Assembly: GCA_944325615.1 (NCBI GenBank)
Contig: CALVAU010000021.1
Coordinates: 1 to 28,355, forward strand
Direction of reading: 5' to 3'
Length of the DNA stretch: 28,355 nucleotides
Source of the DNA: Candidatus Gastranaerophilales bacterium
GTDB taxonomy: Bacteria; Cyanobacteriota; Vampirovibrionia; Gastranaerophilales; Gastranaerophilaceae
Shown: positions 7,592 to 15,649 of the stretch, one piece after another
Layout of the letters: every line of letters begins with the position of its first letter
Position numbering within the stretch: the stretch's first letter is position 1
Translations under genes and position numbers: made by a program
Notes under the pieces: generated by a model
What the model was told of the DNA's origin: nothing
The model's database searches: none
Seen by the model: only the letters and a program-made list of their open reading frames with translations

Positions 7592-8696
7592 AAAATATAC
7601 TTATTTTATAACAGGCGGTGGTACTGGAGGTCATATTTACCCAGCTGTCGCAGTTGCAGATGAGTTGATTTCAAGAGGTCAAAAAGTTTTTTATGTTGGA
7701 AACCCTAAAAATTTAGAATTTGACATTGTAGCTCAAAAAGGGTTTGAATTTCTTCCTGTTATGGTGCATGGAATGCCGAGAAAAGCAGCGTTCTCTTTGA
7801 TAAAATGGTTTTTTGAGCTTGGTATTGCAGTGTTAAAAAGTGTCGGATATATTTTGAAATACAAGCCTGATGCGGTATTTGGAACAGGTGGATATGTATC
7901 TGCTCCTGCGCTATTAGCTGCAAAACTTACCAAAACTCCATTTATGCTTCATGATTGTGATGCAAAACCCGGACTTGTTACAAGAAAATTGGCTCCTTTT
8001 GCAAATTGCGTATCATTAGCTTTCGATTGTGCTAAAAATGAAATTCATAATAATAATTGCTTAATTTCAGGTAATCCGATAAGAAAGGCTTTTAAAACGC
8101 TTTCAAAAACTGAAGCTCGAATAAATTTGGGTCTGCAAAATAAGATCACTCTTTGCATAATGGGAGGCTCTCAAGGCGCAAGAGCAATAAATGACGGTGC
8201 TGTTGAAATTTTGAAGAAATTTTCTGAAGGTAAAGATTTACAAATAATTTTTCAGACAGGTAAGAAAAATTTTGAACGAGTAATTGAGCAGTTAATTAAA
8301 ATTTATCCAGAGTATGAAACTGATAAAAATCTGATAATAAAACCGTATTTTGATGATATGGTAACGATTTTAAAAGCTTCTGATATTGCTATTTCAAGAT
8401 CAGGATCATTGAGTTTGTCAGAACTTTGTGCTTCAGGTATAGCATCGATTTTGGTGCCATATCCTCATGCTGCTGCGGATCATCAAAGAAAAAATGCACA
8501 TTATTTGGAAGAAAAAGGTGCAGCACTATACCTTGAGGATGGAGACGTAAATGAAGATTCTTTAACCAAGCTAATCAATTCTTTGATAGAAAATCCAGAA
8601 AAGTTAAAAGAAATTCAGCAGAATGCATTAGCACTAGCAAAGTATGACGGTGTAGATTCGATATGTGATAAGTTGGTTGAAATTGCAGGAGGCTAA
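7575..8696 (+). CDS. murG: UDP-GlcNAc:lipid I N-acetylglucosaminyltransferase
   Basis: 373 residues, a GT28-family GT-B enzyme that converts lipid I to lipid II at the inner face of the membrane. The N-terminal GGGTGGHIYPAVAVAD loop (catalytic-region His20), the central MGGSQGARAIN loop and the nucleotide-sugar region ISRSGSLSLSEL followed by PYPHAAADHQRKNA are intact. It overlaps the end of ftsW by 17 bp, so the two are probably co-translated. folC follows after 6 nt; murC, which often follows murG in other bacteria, is absent here. Confidence 0.97.
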   Translation: MSESDKKYTYFITGGGTGGHIYPAVAVADELISRGQKVFYVGNPKNLEFDIVAQKGFEFLPVMVHGMPRKAAFSLIKWFFELGIAVLKSVGYILKYKPDAVFGTGGYVSAPALLAAKLTKTPFMLHDCDAKPGLVTRKLAPFANCVSLAFDCAKNEIHNNNCLISGNPIRKAFKTLSKTEARINLGLQNKITLCIMGGSQGARAINDGAVEILKKFSEGKDLQIIFQTGKKNFERVIEQLIKIYPEYETDKNLIIKPYFDDMVTILKASDIAISRSGSLSLSELCASGIASILVPYPHAAADHQRKNAHYLEEKGAALYLEDGDVNEDSLTKLINSLIENPEKLKEIQQNALALAKYDGVDSICDKLVEIAGG

Positions 8697-8702
8697 GTTT
8701 TT

Positions 8703-9872
8703 ATGAGCCATAGTTATAATGATGCAAAAGCGCTTTTGACAAGTCAGGGAAAGTTTTATATCAACCTTGGATTAGAGAGGATTGCTGCTGTATTAGATTT
8801 ACTCGGTAATCCGCAAGATAAATTGAAGTTTTTCCATATTGCAGGGACAAACGGTAAGGGAAGTGTTTGCGCAATACTTGCTGAAATATTGAAAGAATCT
8901 GGTAAAAAAACTGGTTTATATACTAGCCCGCATCTTTTTAAATATAATGAGAGGATTAAAATTAATGGCGAAGATATTTCAGATGATGATTTTGCAGAAT
9001 TAGTTTTTGATATTTGTAAGATAGCTGATGAAAATAAAATCCATTTGACAGAGTTTGAAATTTTAACTGCTGTTGCTTTCAAATATTTTGCTGATAATGA
9101 CGTTGATGTTGTAGTCCTTGAGACAGGTCTAGGCGGCAGATTTGATGCAACTAATGTGATAAAAGAAAATCTTTGTGCAATTATTACTCATATAGATCTT
9201 GACCATACAGAAAGGCTCGGGGATACAAAAGATAAAATTGCATTTGAAAAAGCCGGCATTATAAAACCTCATTGCCCAATAGTTACTTGTGAAGGTTATG
9301 AGGCAATAAAAGATGCAGCTGATAAAAATGATTCCCTATTAATGATGATTGCGCCATTTGAGGATTGCGAAAATCTTTCATTAAAAGGACTTTATCAGCA
9401 GGAAAATTTATCACTTGCACTTGCTGCTATAAGACTTGTATTTCCTGAAATTTCTCAAGATACAATCCAAAATGCTTTGAAAAATGTTCATCATCCTGCA
9501 AGATTTCAGGTTATAGAAGATAAAAATCTTATAATAGATGGTGCGCACAACCCTAATGGAATCATCTCATTGAGAGAAAGCTTGGATTTTTATTACCCGA
9601 ATAAAAAAAGACGTTATATTTTCGGATGTCTGAAAAATAAAGATTACAAGAAAATGATGTCATTAATTTTTGATAAAAATGACGAGATTTATTTTTATCA
9701 CTTTAATAATCCTAATTCTTGTACCGCAGCAGAATTGCAAGCCGCTTGCGAGTATAAAGCAAAAGAGTTAAAATCCTTTAAAGATTTAGATTTTAACTCT
9801 GATACTATGACAATTATTTGCGGATCTTTTTATATGCTAAATGAACTGGTTAGTCCTGATTGCTTTCTTTAA
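8703..9872 (+). CDS. folC: Folylpolyglutamate / dihydrofolate synthase
   Basis: 389 residues, somewhat short for the family (about 420). FolC is a Mur-ligase relative that adds glutamate to folates, and often also makes dihydrofolate from dihydropteroate. P-loop AGTNGKGSV (about 47-55), TSPHLFKYNERI, ETGLGGRFDATN and THIDLDHTERLG followed by IAFEKAGIIKP are diagnostic. The C-terminal DGAHNPNG motif is also present. It is the last gene of the mur cluster, and its 3' end overlaps the convergent glycosyltransferase-like gene by 23 bp. Whether the enzyme is mono- or bifunctional cannot be decided from sequence. Confidence 0.95.
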   Translation: MSHSYNDAKALLTSQGKFYINLGLERIAAVLDLLGNPQDKLKFFHIAGTNGKGSVCAILAEILKESGKKTGLYTSPHLFKYNERIKINGEDISDDDFAELVFDICKIADENKIHLTEFEILTAVAFKYFADNDVDVVVLETGLGGRFDATNVIKENLCAIITHIDLDHTERLGDTKDKIAFEKAGIIKPHCPIVTCEGYEAIKDAADKNDSLLMMIAPFEDCENLSLKGLYQQENLSLALAAIRLVFPEISQDTIQNALKNVHHPARFQVIEDKNLIIDGAHNPNGIISLRESLDFYYPNKKRRYIFGCLKNKDYKKMMSLIFDKNDEIYFYHFNNPNSCTAAELQAACEYKAKELKSFKDLDFNSDTMTIICGSFYMLNELVSPDCFL

Positions 9873-11412
9873 CCATTTCTGCTATTAAGCTGTTTAATTC
9901 TGCAGGACAGAAGTCATTGCAGGTATTCCAGATTAAAGTCGGTTTCTGTTCTTTAATTGACGGAGACGGGTAATCACTGTTACAAAAACCTTTCAACATA
10001 TTTGTTGAGCCGTCAAAGTTTGGTGTGAAATGAGAACAGCAGCTGCAAATTTTTAGGATAAATCCGTAATCATCCAATTTTGTTTTAAGTTCATTAAGAG
10101 CGTCGATCATTCTTAAATGAGTTGCAGTTGTGAACTTTTTATTCTTGTAGAAAAATCTTATTTTAGCAAGCCCGTTATCTGAAATAAATTGCATTTTACA
10201 GTTGAGATTATTCCCTCTGTTTGTTGTTACAACAATATCAACGTCGAATTTTTGAACATTTTCCGGTAATTCTTCCTGATTTTTAATTTTGTTAATTATC
10301 TTTCTGATTGGAGGGAAGTTCTTAATAATATGTCCTAACGAATATGCTGGGTACATAAATAATCTTAGAATTTCAATTTTGTTAAGTTTAGACTCAATAA
10401 GACTTAGAGCAAAACCTACAACTAAAAGTATAAATGTGAATAAAACAAATTTGAAATCCAAGAAGAAATATGAACTGTAAGAATGTTTAAGCACTATCGC
10501 ATAAATGATTAATAGCGTCCAAATATTCGGGTAAATTAAAGAAAGCACATGTTCTGAAAATACGAAGTTTTTAGAAAATATCTGTGTGAAAGCATTTCTG
10601 AACAGATCTAATCTTGTAGATAATCTTGGCTTTCTAAATACATAATTTGTGCTGTCAACAACTGTTTGAATATTTGGATTGTAAGTGCATTTATATTTGA
10701 TTTTTGATAGTAACAGGCTGTATTTTAATTCAGAATTAATATCTTTAAAATCCACATCTCCGATTTGATTTACAATATCTTTTTTGATAACAAAAACACC
10801 GCTGTCAGCTTGTGAAGCAAGTCCGAATAGTGATCTTGCACGTCTGATAAAGTTCATATGATATTTTTGATAAGCTGCTTTGATTTTGTCGATCGGTCCG
10901 AAATTTTCAACATCAATAATTGTCTCACCGCTTAATACACTGTTTTTTGTCAACGCAGAGTTGATTGTAGATAAGAAATCCGGAGCTATACTTCTGTCTG
11001 CATCAATAAATACAAAAGAATCAATATAATCATCTTGTGAAAGTTGTTCCAATAAAATAGAAATAGCTTGGTCTTTTCCGATAGTGCCAACTTCTTTTAT
11101 ATTAATAGTATTTATAAAAGGATCATTGTTGAATAAATTTTGAGATCCGTCAGTGCAATTGTCAAGAATTAAATAAACCTTGAAATTTCCTATCGGATAA
11201 TCTTGAGATTTGAGTTCCTTTATAAGTTTTTCTAATGATTCGTAATTGTTATGCGCATAAATTACAACGGCTAGGTTGTCTTTATCTTCGTAATGAGAGT
11301 ATTTTTTTTCTAATTTAAACTTTCTGTCATTAAGGTTTCTGATAGAAAGCGCAAGAAAAAATATAGTGTAAAGCGCAGCATAAATGTATAAAATATTTAA
11401 AATAAATTCCAT
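9850..11412 (-). CDS. Membrane glycosyltransferase family 2-like protein with a Cys-rich C-terminal domain
   Basis: 520 residues. One N-terminal membrane segment (about 4-24) is followed by a GT-A domain with AVVIYAHNNYESLEKLI, LILDNCTDGS and the metal-binding FIDADR (DAD at 137-139). Hydrophobic segments follow at about 295-345. This is the layout of processive GT2 enzymes that make or export surface polysaccharide, but the usual acceptor-site ED and the QxxRW motif are not recognisable, so activity is uncertain. The last ~70 residues hold six Cys (about 456, 458, 459, 477, 498, 502) in a CSCC...GFC...TCNDFC arrangement that looks like a metal or Fe-S site. The gene stands alone, convergent with and overlapping folC by 23 bp. 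Confidence 0.75.
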   Translation of the reverse strand: MEFILNILYIYAALYTIFFLALSIRNLNDRKFKLEKKYSHYEDKDNLAVVIYAHNNYESLEKLIKELKSQDYPIGNFKVYLILDNCTDGSQNLFNNDPFINTINIKEVGTIGKDQAISILLEQLSQDDYIDSFVFIDADRSIAPDFLSTINSALTKNSVLSGETIIDVENFGPIDKIKAAYQKYHMNFIRRARSLFGLASQADSGVFVIKKDIVNQIGDVDFKDINSELKYSLLLSKIKYKCTYNPNIQTVVDSTNYVFRKPRLSTRLDLFRNAFTQIFSKNFVFSEHVLSLIYPNIWTLLIIYAIVLKHSYSSYFFLDFKFVLFTFILLVVGFALSLIESKLNKIEILRLFMYPAYSLGHIIKNFPPIRKIINKIKNQEELPENVQKFDVDIVVTTNRGNNLNCKMQFISDNGLAKIRFFYKNKKFTTATHLRMIDALNELKTKLDDYGFILKICSCCSHFTPNFDGSTNMLKGFCNSDYPSPSIKEQKPTLIWNTCNDFCPAELNSLIAEMVKESNQD

Positions 11413-11641
11413 AATATCCCTCTTAATTCTATATGAATATTGTAGTTAAAACCTTTTTAAAATTCCATTTAATGTAAATAATTGTGAAATATTAATACTT
11501 GTATTGCAAAATTTGAATATAAATTTTACCTTTATTGTGCATTAAAATTTTAATAATTTTGATAACTAACCTGTTTTTATATCTCTAACAGAATGTAAAT
11601 AATCAGTATTCAGCAATAATAATATCATGAGGTGCTTTATT

Positions 11642-12319
11642 ATGTTAAAGAAAATATTGATATTATTTATTTTGACTTTTATTGGTTTTGTAAATACTGA
11701 TATCGCAAATGCAAAAGCTTATGAGCCTGATGAGCAAATAAATATTTCAGTCTATGAAAAAATTAATCCTGCAATAGTTGCAATAGATGCTCAAACAGAT
11801 GATGGAATATCAGCTGGTACTGGCTGTATAGTAACATCAGACGGGCTTATTTTGACCGGCTCTCATGTAATTGATAATTGCAAAAGCGTTGAAGTAACAA
11901 TGTATAACGGACAAGTTTATAAAGCTCAAGTTGTCTCAAAAATGGGTAAAAATAAGGATTTGGCACTACTAAAAATCAAACCGAAATCTCCGCTTAATAC
12001 AATAAAATTTGGAGATTCAGCTGATATCAAGGTCGGACAAAAAGTCCTAGCTATAGGAAACCCATTCGGTTTCTCCGGAACTTTAACTCAAGGCATAATT
12101 TCAAGAATTGATTATGCAAAAAATAAAATCCAAACAGATGCCGCAATAAATCCTGGCTGCTCAGGCGGTCCATTACTAAATTCTTCAGGTGAGGTCATCG
12201 GTATAAACCAATCTATTTATAATCCTGATAATAATATTTCTAATATCGGCATAGGTTTTGCAATCCCGATAAACGATGCCAAGAAGTTTATTGAAACTAC
12301 TAGAATAACTCAAAAATAA
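11642..12319 (+). CDS. Secreted trypsin-like serine protease, HtrA/DegP type without PDZ
   Basis: 225 residues from ATG 11642. I prefer this start to ATG 11627 because a strong GAGGTG (11629-11634) lies 7 nt before it and the protein then opens with a regular signal peptide (MLKKILILFILTFIGF, likely cut after IANA). The S1C protease domain is complete: His75 in GSHVIDN, Asp106 in NKDLALLKI and Ser174 in GCSGGPLLN, plus GNPFGFSGTLTQGIIS. Full-length DegP/HtrA proteins carry one or two PDZ domains after this; here the protein stops right after the catalytic domain. It should act in the periplasm or outside the cell. Cys173 next to the catalytic Ser replaces the usual Asn. A terminator follows. 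Confidence 0.88.
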   Translation: MLKKILILFILTFIGFVNTDIANAKAYEPDEQINISVYEKINPAIVAIDAQTDDGISAGTGCIVTSDGLILTGSHVIDNCKSVEVTMYNGQVYKAQVVSKMGKNKDLALLKIKPKSPLNTIKFGDSADIKVGQKVLAIGNPFGFSGTLTQGIISRIDYAKNKIQTDAAINPGCSGGPLLNSSGEVIGINQSIYNPDNNISNIGIGFAIPINDAKKFIETTRITQK

Positions 12320-12341
12320 TAATATTAAGATATGTAAAGAG

Positions 12342-12380
12342 GTCTTGCTATTCTAAATTCCAGTGATAGCAAGACTTTTT
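12342..12380 (+). terminator. Rho-independent terminator after the serine protease
   Basis: A 10-bp perfect stem GTCTTGCTAT/ATAGCAAGAC (12342-12351 and 12366-12375) with a 14-nt loop and TTTTT directly after. It separates the protease from the next gene. Confidence 0.82.
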
Positions 12381-12499
12381 AAAATTTTAATAATTTGAGT
12401 TTTTTATAATAGGCAATTTTAAAAGCTAAAAAAACTTTATCAAAGTATAAGTGGAAACACTAAGGGGAAAATATTTAATTTGGGAAAAGGAGTTAAGAC

Positions 12500-13801
12500 A
12501 TGGGATTACCAAAAGTTTCAAACGTTTCAGCTGCAGAAGTGAAACAAAATGAGCAACAAAACGTCAATCTAAGACAAAAAGAGGATCAAAAATCAAAAAC
12601 AGAATTATCTCAAGCTTTGTCAAAAGGCAAAACTGCTAAAAATGAGCAAAAACTAGCTCAATTACCAGCACAATTGGAGAAAAAAGAAGGACTTACAAAA
12701 GGGCAAAAACTCTTAGCAGGTGCAGGAATTTTAGGCGCAGCAGCGACAGTTTTGGCTTTTGTAAAACCTTCAGCAGCTAAGTTGCTTAAAGGAGCTGCAA
12801 AATTAGCTAATCATACACCTGAAGCTTCTAAAGGTTTAAAAGCATATCAAGCTTATGGTGCAGTAGGAGCTTTAGCTGGAGCTTCAATATTGGGCGCTTG
12901 TTCTGATGGAATATTAGATGAAGAACATAACCATTATGTAGAAATTCCAACAGACACAGTTACAGAAACCGAATATATTGAAAAAGTAATTGAAAAACCT
13001 GTGTATATCAAAGATACTGTATTCAAACATGACACAATTCAATTACCTCCATTGCCAGCGGATACAGTATATATGCCTGGAGATACAATCTATATGCCAG
13101 GTGATACAGTAGTTGTACCTGGTGATACTGTTTATGTGCCGGGTGATACAGTAGTTAAACATGATACTATTTATGTTGACAAACCTGTACCAATGCCACC
13201 TGAAACAATTTATGTAAATAATAAATTTGAATCAGAAGTTCCTGAAAAAATCAAAGAAATTATACATGATCTTGGTATAGATACAACAGGAGTCGGAACA
13301 TTCGTATATGGTCTTGATTGGCAGGATGAAAAGAATAACGTAGTACACAGATCTCTTTGGGATGGTGGTCGTACAAGCCGTGATGGTGATGTATATGTAA
13401 TGAATGATATCGGTACTAAATGGTCAGATCCTGATGAAGATTATGTATTCGGTAAGAATGAAGAATTCAAACGTCATGAATTATACTTGGATGGTGCTAG
13501 AAATCTAACTGATTGCGAGAACACTCCAACAAGTCCTATTAATGTATCAAATGGTAATAATGCTCCAAACTGGTACATCTTCGATCCGGATCAAGTAACA
13601 GCTCAACCGGGTAATTGGACTCGTAATAATCCGAAATCATTTACAAAAATCGGTGAGGGAAAATGGCAATCAAGTGATGGATATATTTACGAAAGAGGAC
13701 CTGAACCAAATTCAGTAAGAAAGGTCAACCAACACGGATCTGAATGGTTACTCAAAAACATAAGCATTATCGGTGGAGAAGACGCAAAAGATCCTCAATA
13801 A
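12500..13801 (+). CDS. Unknown protein with internal lipobox-like site and GDT heptad repeats
   Basis: 433 residues; a good AAGGAG precedes the ATG by 7 nt. I recognise no family. Residues 1-70 are polar, Gln/Lys-rich and probably disordered. Two hydrophobic stretches follow (about 70-88 and 118-134), the second ending ILGACSD, a lipobox-like site at Cys134 far from the N-terminus. Residues 146-240 are a Thr/Pro/Asp-rich linker with a tandem 7-residue repeat of the form GDTVYMP (about five copies from 187 to 222). The C-terminal ~190 residues look globular, with many Trp, Tyr and Asp. The linker resembles extended stalks of surface proteins in other phyla. Surface exposure is plausible, but there is no ordinary signal peptide. 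Terminator downstream. Confidence 0.7.
   Translation: MGLPKVSNVSAAEVKQNEQQNVNLRQKEDQKSKTELSQALSKGKTAKNEQKLAQLPAQLEKKEGLTKGQKLLAGAGILGAAATVLAFVKPSAAKLLKGAAKLANHTPEASKGLKAYQAYGAVGALAGASILGACSDGILDEEHNHYVEIPTDTVTETEYIEKVIEKPVYIKDTVFKHDTIQLPPLPADTVYMPGDTIYMPGDTVVVPGDTVYVPGDTVVKHDTIYVDKPVPMPPETIYVNNKFESEVPEKIKEIIHDLGIDTTGVGTFVYGLDWQDEKNNVVHRSLWDGGRTSRDGDVYVMNDIGTKWSDPDEDYVFGKNEEFKRHELYLDGARNLTDCENTPTSPINVSNGNNAPNWYIFDPDQVTAQPGNWTRNNPKSFTKIGEGKWQSSDGYIYERGPEPNSVRKVNQHGSEWLLKNISIIGGEDAKDPQ
13055..13155 (+). repeat. 21-bp tandem repeat encoding GDTVYMP-type heptads
   Basis: About four and a half copies of a degenerate 21-bp unit (GGTGATACAGTATATGTGCC-like), encoding GDT(V/I)(Y/V)(M/V)P. The copies differ at third codon positions, so the repeat is old and kept at protein level. 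Copy number could vary between strains. Confidence 0.8.
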
Positions 13802-13835
13802 ATCTTAATTCTTAATATACTCTTAATATAAAAAG

Positions 13836-13862
13836 AAAAGCGGACAAATTGTCCGCTTTTTC
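13836..13862 (+). terminator. Rho-independent terminator
   Basis: AAAAGCGGAC/GTCCGCTTTT stem (13836-13845 and 13851-13860) around a 5-nt loop, with a T run. It ends the GDT-repeat gene. Confidence 0.9.
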
Positions 13863-13937
13863 GTATTAAATAAAAGTGTTAAAACTTATAATTTCGTGCT
13901 ATATTAAATTTGTAGGTTAGGAAATAAGGAGGATTAT

Positions 13938-14852
13938 ATGACAGAGTATGTATATCTAAACGGAGACTATGTCGATGTTACAAAGGCATCAATACCTGTC
14001 CGCACACATGCTTTTTTGTATGGTACAGCAGTTTTTGAGGGTATAAGAGCTTACTGGAATGAAGAAGAAAAACAGTTATACGCTTTTAGAGTGCCAGAAC
14101 ACTATGAAAGATTGGTTCGCAGTGCGAAAATTATGCACATGGATCCTTTGCATACAGTTGATGAATATTGTGAAATTACAAAAAGCTTGTTAAAGAAAAA
14201 CAATTACAAAGAAGATGCTTATATGCGTCCGACTTTATACAAATCTGCTCAAAAGGTAGGCCCCGGTCTATATGATAACCCTGATTCATTTATGATAATC
14301 GCAAATAAAATGGGTGATTACATTGATACTTCAAAAGGTCTAAAAGTTTGTGTATCAAGCTGGAGAAGAAACAGCGATAATGCAATTCCGCCTCGCGCGA
14401 AAGTTGCGGGATCTTATGCAAACGCTGCCTTAATTAAAACTGATGCCCACAATGCAGGTTTTGATGATGCTATCGTTTTGGATGAACAAGGACAAGTAAC
14501 TGAAGGTTCAGCTATGAATTTATTCTTAGTTCAAAACGGAAAACTTGTAACTACAATGAAAACAGATAATATTTTAGTAGGTATTACAAGAAATACAATA
14601 ATGGAGCTTGCAAAAGACGTATTAGGCCTTGAAGTTGAAGAAAGAGCAATTGACAGAACAGAATTATACATATCAGATGAAGCATTTTATTGCGGTACAG
14701 GAGCTCAAGTAAGCCCGATTGTAAGTATTGATGGCAGAAAGTTGGGTGACGGTAATGTAGGTCCAATTGCAAAAGAACTTCAAAAATTATACTTTGATGT
14801 TGTAAAAGGCAGAGTACCAAAATATAAAAAATGGTGTATGCCAATTTACTAA
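13938..14852 (+). CDS. ilvE: Branched-chain amino acid aminotransferase (class IV)
   Basis: 304 residues, the normal length. This PLP enzyme performs the last step of Leu, Ile and Val synthesis, or the first step of their breakdown, exchanging amino groups with glutamate. The N-terminal block YLNGDYVDVTKASIPVRTHAFLYGTAVFEGIRAYW is class-typical. Lys155 in PRAKVAGSYANA is the expected PLP Schiff-base lysine, and EGSAMNLF (Glu189) and the C-terminal GTGAQVSPI follow. A perfect AAGGAGG ribosome binding site lies 8 nt upstream. A D-amino-acid aminotransferase is less likely because of the length and the EGIRAY motif. It stands as its own unit, with a hairpin after it. Confidence 0.95.
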   Translation: MTEYVYLNGDYVDVTKASIPVRTHAFLYGTAVFEGIRAYWNEEEKQLYAFRVPEHYERLVRSAKIMHMDPLHTVDEYCEITKSLLKKNNYKEDAYMRPTLYKSAQKVGPGLYDNPDSFMIIANKMGDYIDTSKGLKVCVSSWRRNSDNAIPPRAKVAGSYANAALIKTDAHNAGFDDAIVLDEQGQVTEGSAMNLFLVQNGKLVTTMKTDNILVGITRNTIMELAKDVLGLEVEERAIDRTELYISDEAFYCGTGAQVSPIVSIDGRKLGDGNVGPIAKELQKLYFDVVKGRVPKYKKWCMPIY

Positions 14853-14864
14853 AACTAATTATAT

Positions 14865-14889
14865 CGCACTCCGGATTATCCGGAGTGCG
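14865..14889. terminator. Strong hairpin between ilvE and mlaE, without a T run
   Basis: CGCACTCCGGAT and its exact complement separated by one base, a very stable GC-rich stem in AT-rich DNA. Neither side has a proper T run, so it may be a poor or rho-assisted terminator, or a transcript-stabilising intercistronic hairpin. Confidence 0.55.
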
Positions 14890-14910
14890 GTGAAATTTAT
14901 GGTGAATTAA

Positions 14911-15645
14911 TTGATAGAATTTTTAGGTTTGTGTGTCCAAAACTTAATAAGAAGTTTAAAGTATCTGATAACAGGTCAGTTAAAGTTTTCTGATGTAATT
15001 TCAAAAGCGGCAGCAATCAGTTATGATTCATTGCCAATATCATTAATAATAACTTTTATAACAGCTGCAGTAATTGCAATTCAGGTATCAAAGCAATTTT
15101 TGATGTCTGGAGCTGACAGCTATATAGGTGGGACTATTGCAATTGTCTTAATAAGAGAAATAGCACCGGGATTTGTTGCTTTAGCGATCGGAGCAAGAGC
15201 TGGTACCGCAATTTCAGCTGAAATCGCAAATATGCAAGTAACAAGTCAGGTAGATGCAATGAAGACTTTAAAAGTTGATCCTGTAGGGTATTATTTTACT
15301 CCAAGAATTGTCGCAGCTGCAATAACTGTTCCTATGGTTGTTTTGTTAGCTGAGTTTGTTGGTACAATCGGTGGGATGTTTGTTTCTCATGCTACAATAA
15401 ACTTGCATCCAGCAAGGTATATGCATTCAGTTTGGGCTTGGCTTAGTACAAGAGATATTTATATAAGTCTTTTAAAAGCTTCAATTTTTGGGGCATTGAT
15501 TGCTCTTGTTTGTGCTACTCAAGGTTATGAAACAAAAGGTGGTGCAAAAGAGGTTGGTATATCAACAACGCAAGCAGCTATTTTATCTACGATATATATG
15601 TTAATCGCAGACTTTTTGGTTAATTTAGTCTTCTATATAAAATAA
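14911..15645 (+). CDS. mlaE: MlaE-family ABC transporter permease
   Basis: 244 residues with about five membrane segments. MlaE-type permeases sit in the inner membrane and, with an MlaF ATPase and an MlaD/MCE lipid-binding protein, move phospholipids between the membranes of diderm cells. The family core IREIAPGFVALAIGARAGTA followed by AEIANMQVTSQVDAMKTL is intact. The start is a TTG directly after an in-frame TAA, with a modest GGTGA as ribosome binding site; no upstream ATG is possible. No ATPase or MCE gene lies in the window. The gene ends 4 bp from the convergent PilB-like gene, where only a weak AT-rich hairpin (15644-15664) is seen. Confidence 0.92.
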   Translation: MIEFLGLCVQNLIRSLKYLITGQLKFSDVISKAAAISYDSLPISLIITFITAAVIAIQVSKQFLMSGADSYIGGTIAIVLIREIAPGFVALAIGARAGTAISAEIANMQVTSQVDAMKTLKVDPVGYYFTPRIVAAAITVPMVVLLAEFVGTIGGMFVSHATINLHPARYMHSVWAWLSTRDIYISLLKASIFGALIALVCATQGYETKGGAKEVGISTTQAAILSTIYMLIADFLVNLVFYIK

Positions 15646-15649
15646 ATAT

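Noticed and set aside
11627..11641. ATG 11627 as the start of the serine protease
   Set aside because: The GAGGTG that overlaps and follows this ATG is the ribosome binding site for ATG 11642, which also gives a cleaner signal peptide.
13055..13155. CRISPR-like array
   Set aside because: The 21-bp units are contiguous, in frame and encode a protein repeat; there are no spacers.
14584..14844. 86-codon minus-strand ORF opposite ilvE
   Set aside because: Leu/Ile-rich shadow of the real aminotransferase reading frame, with no ribosome binding site.
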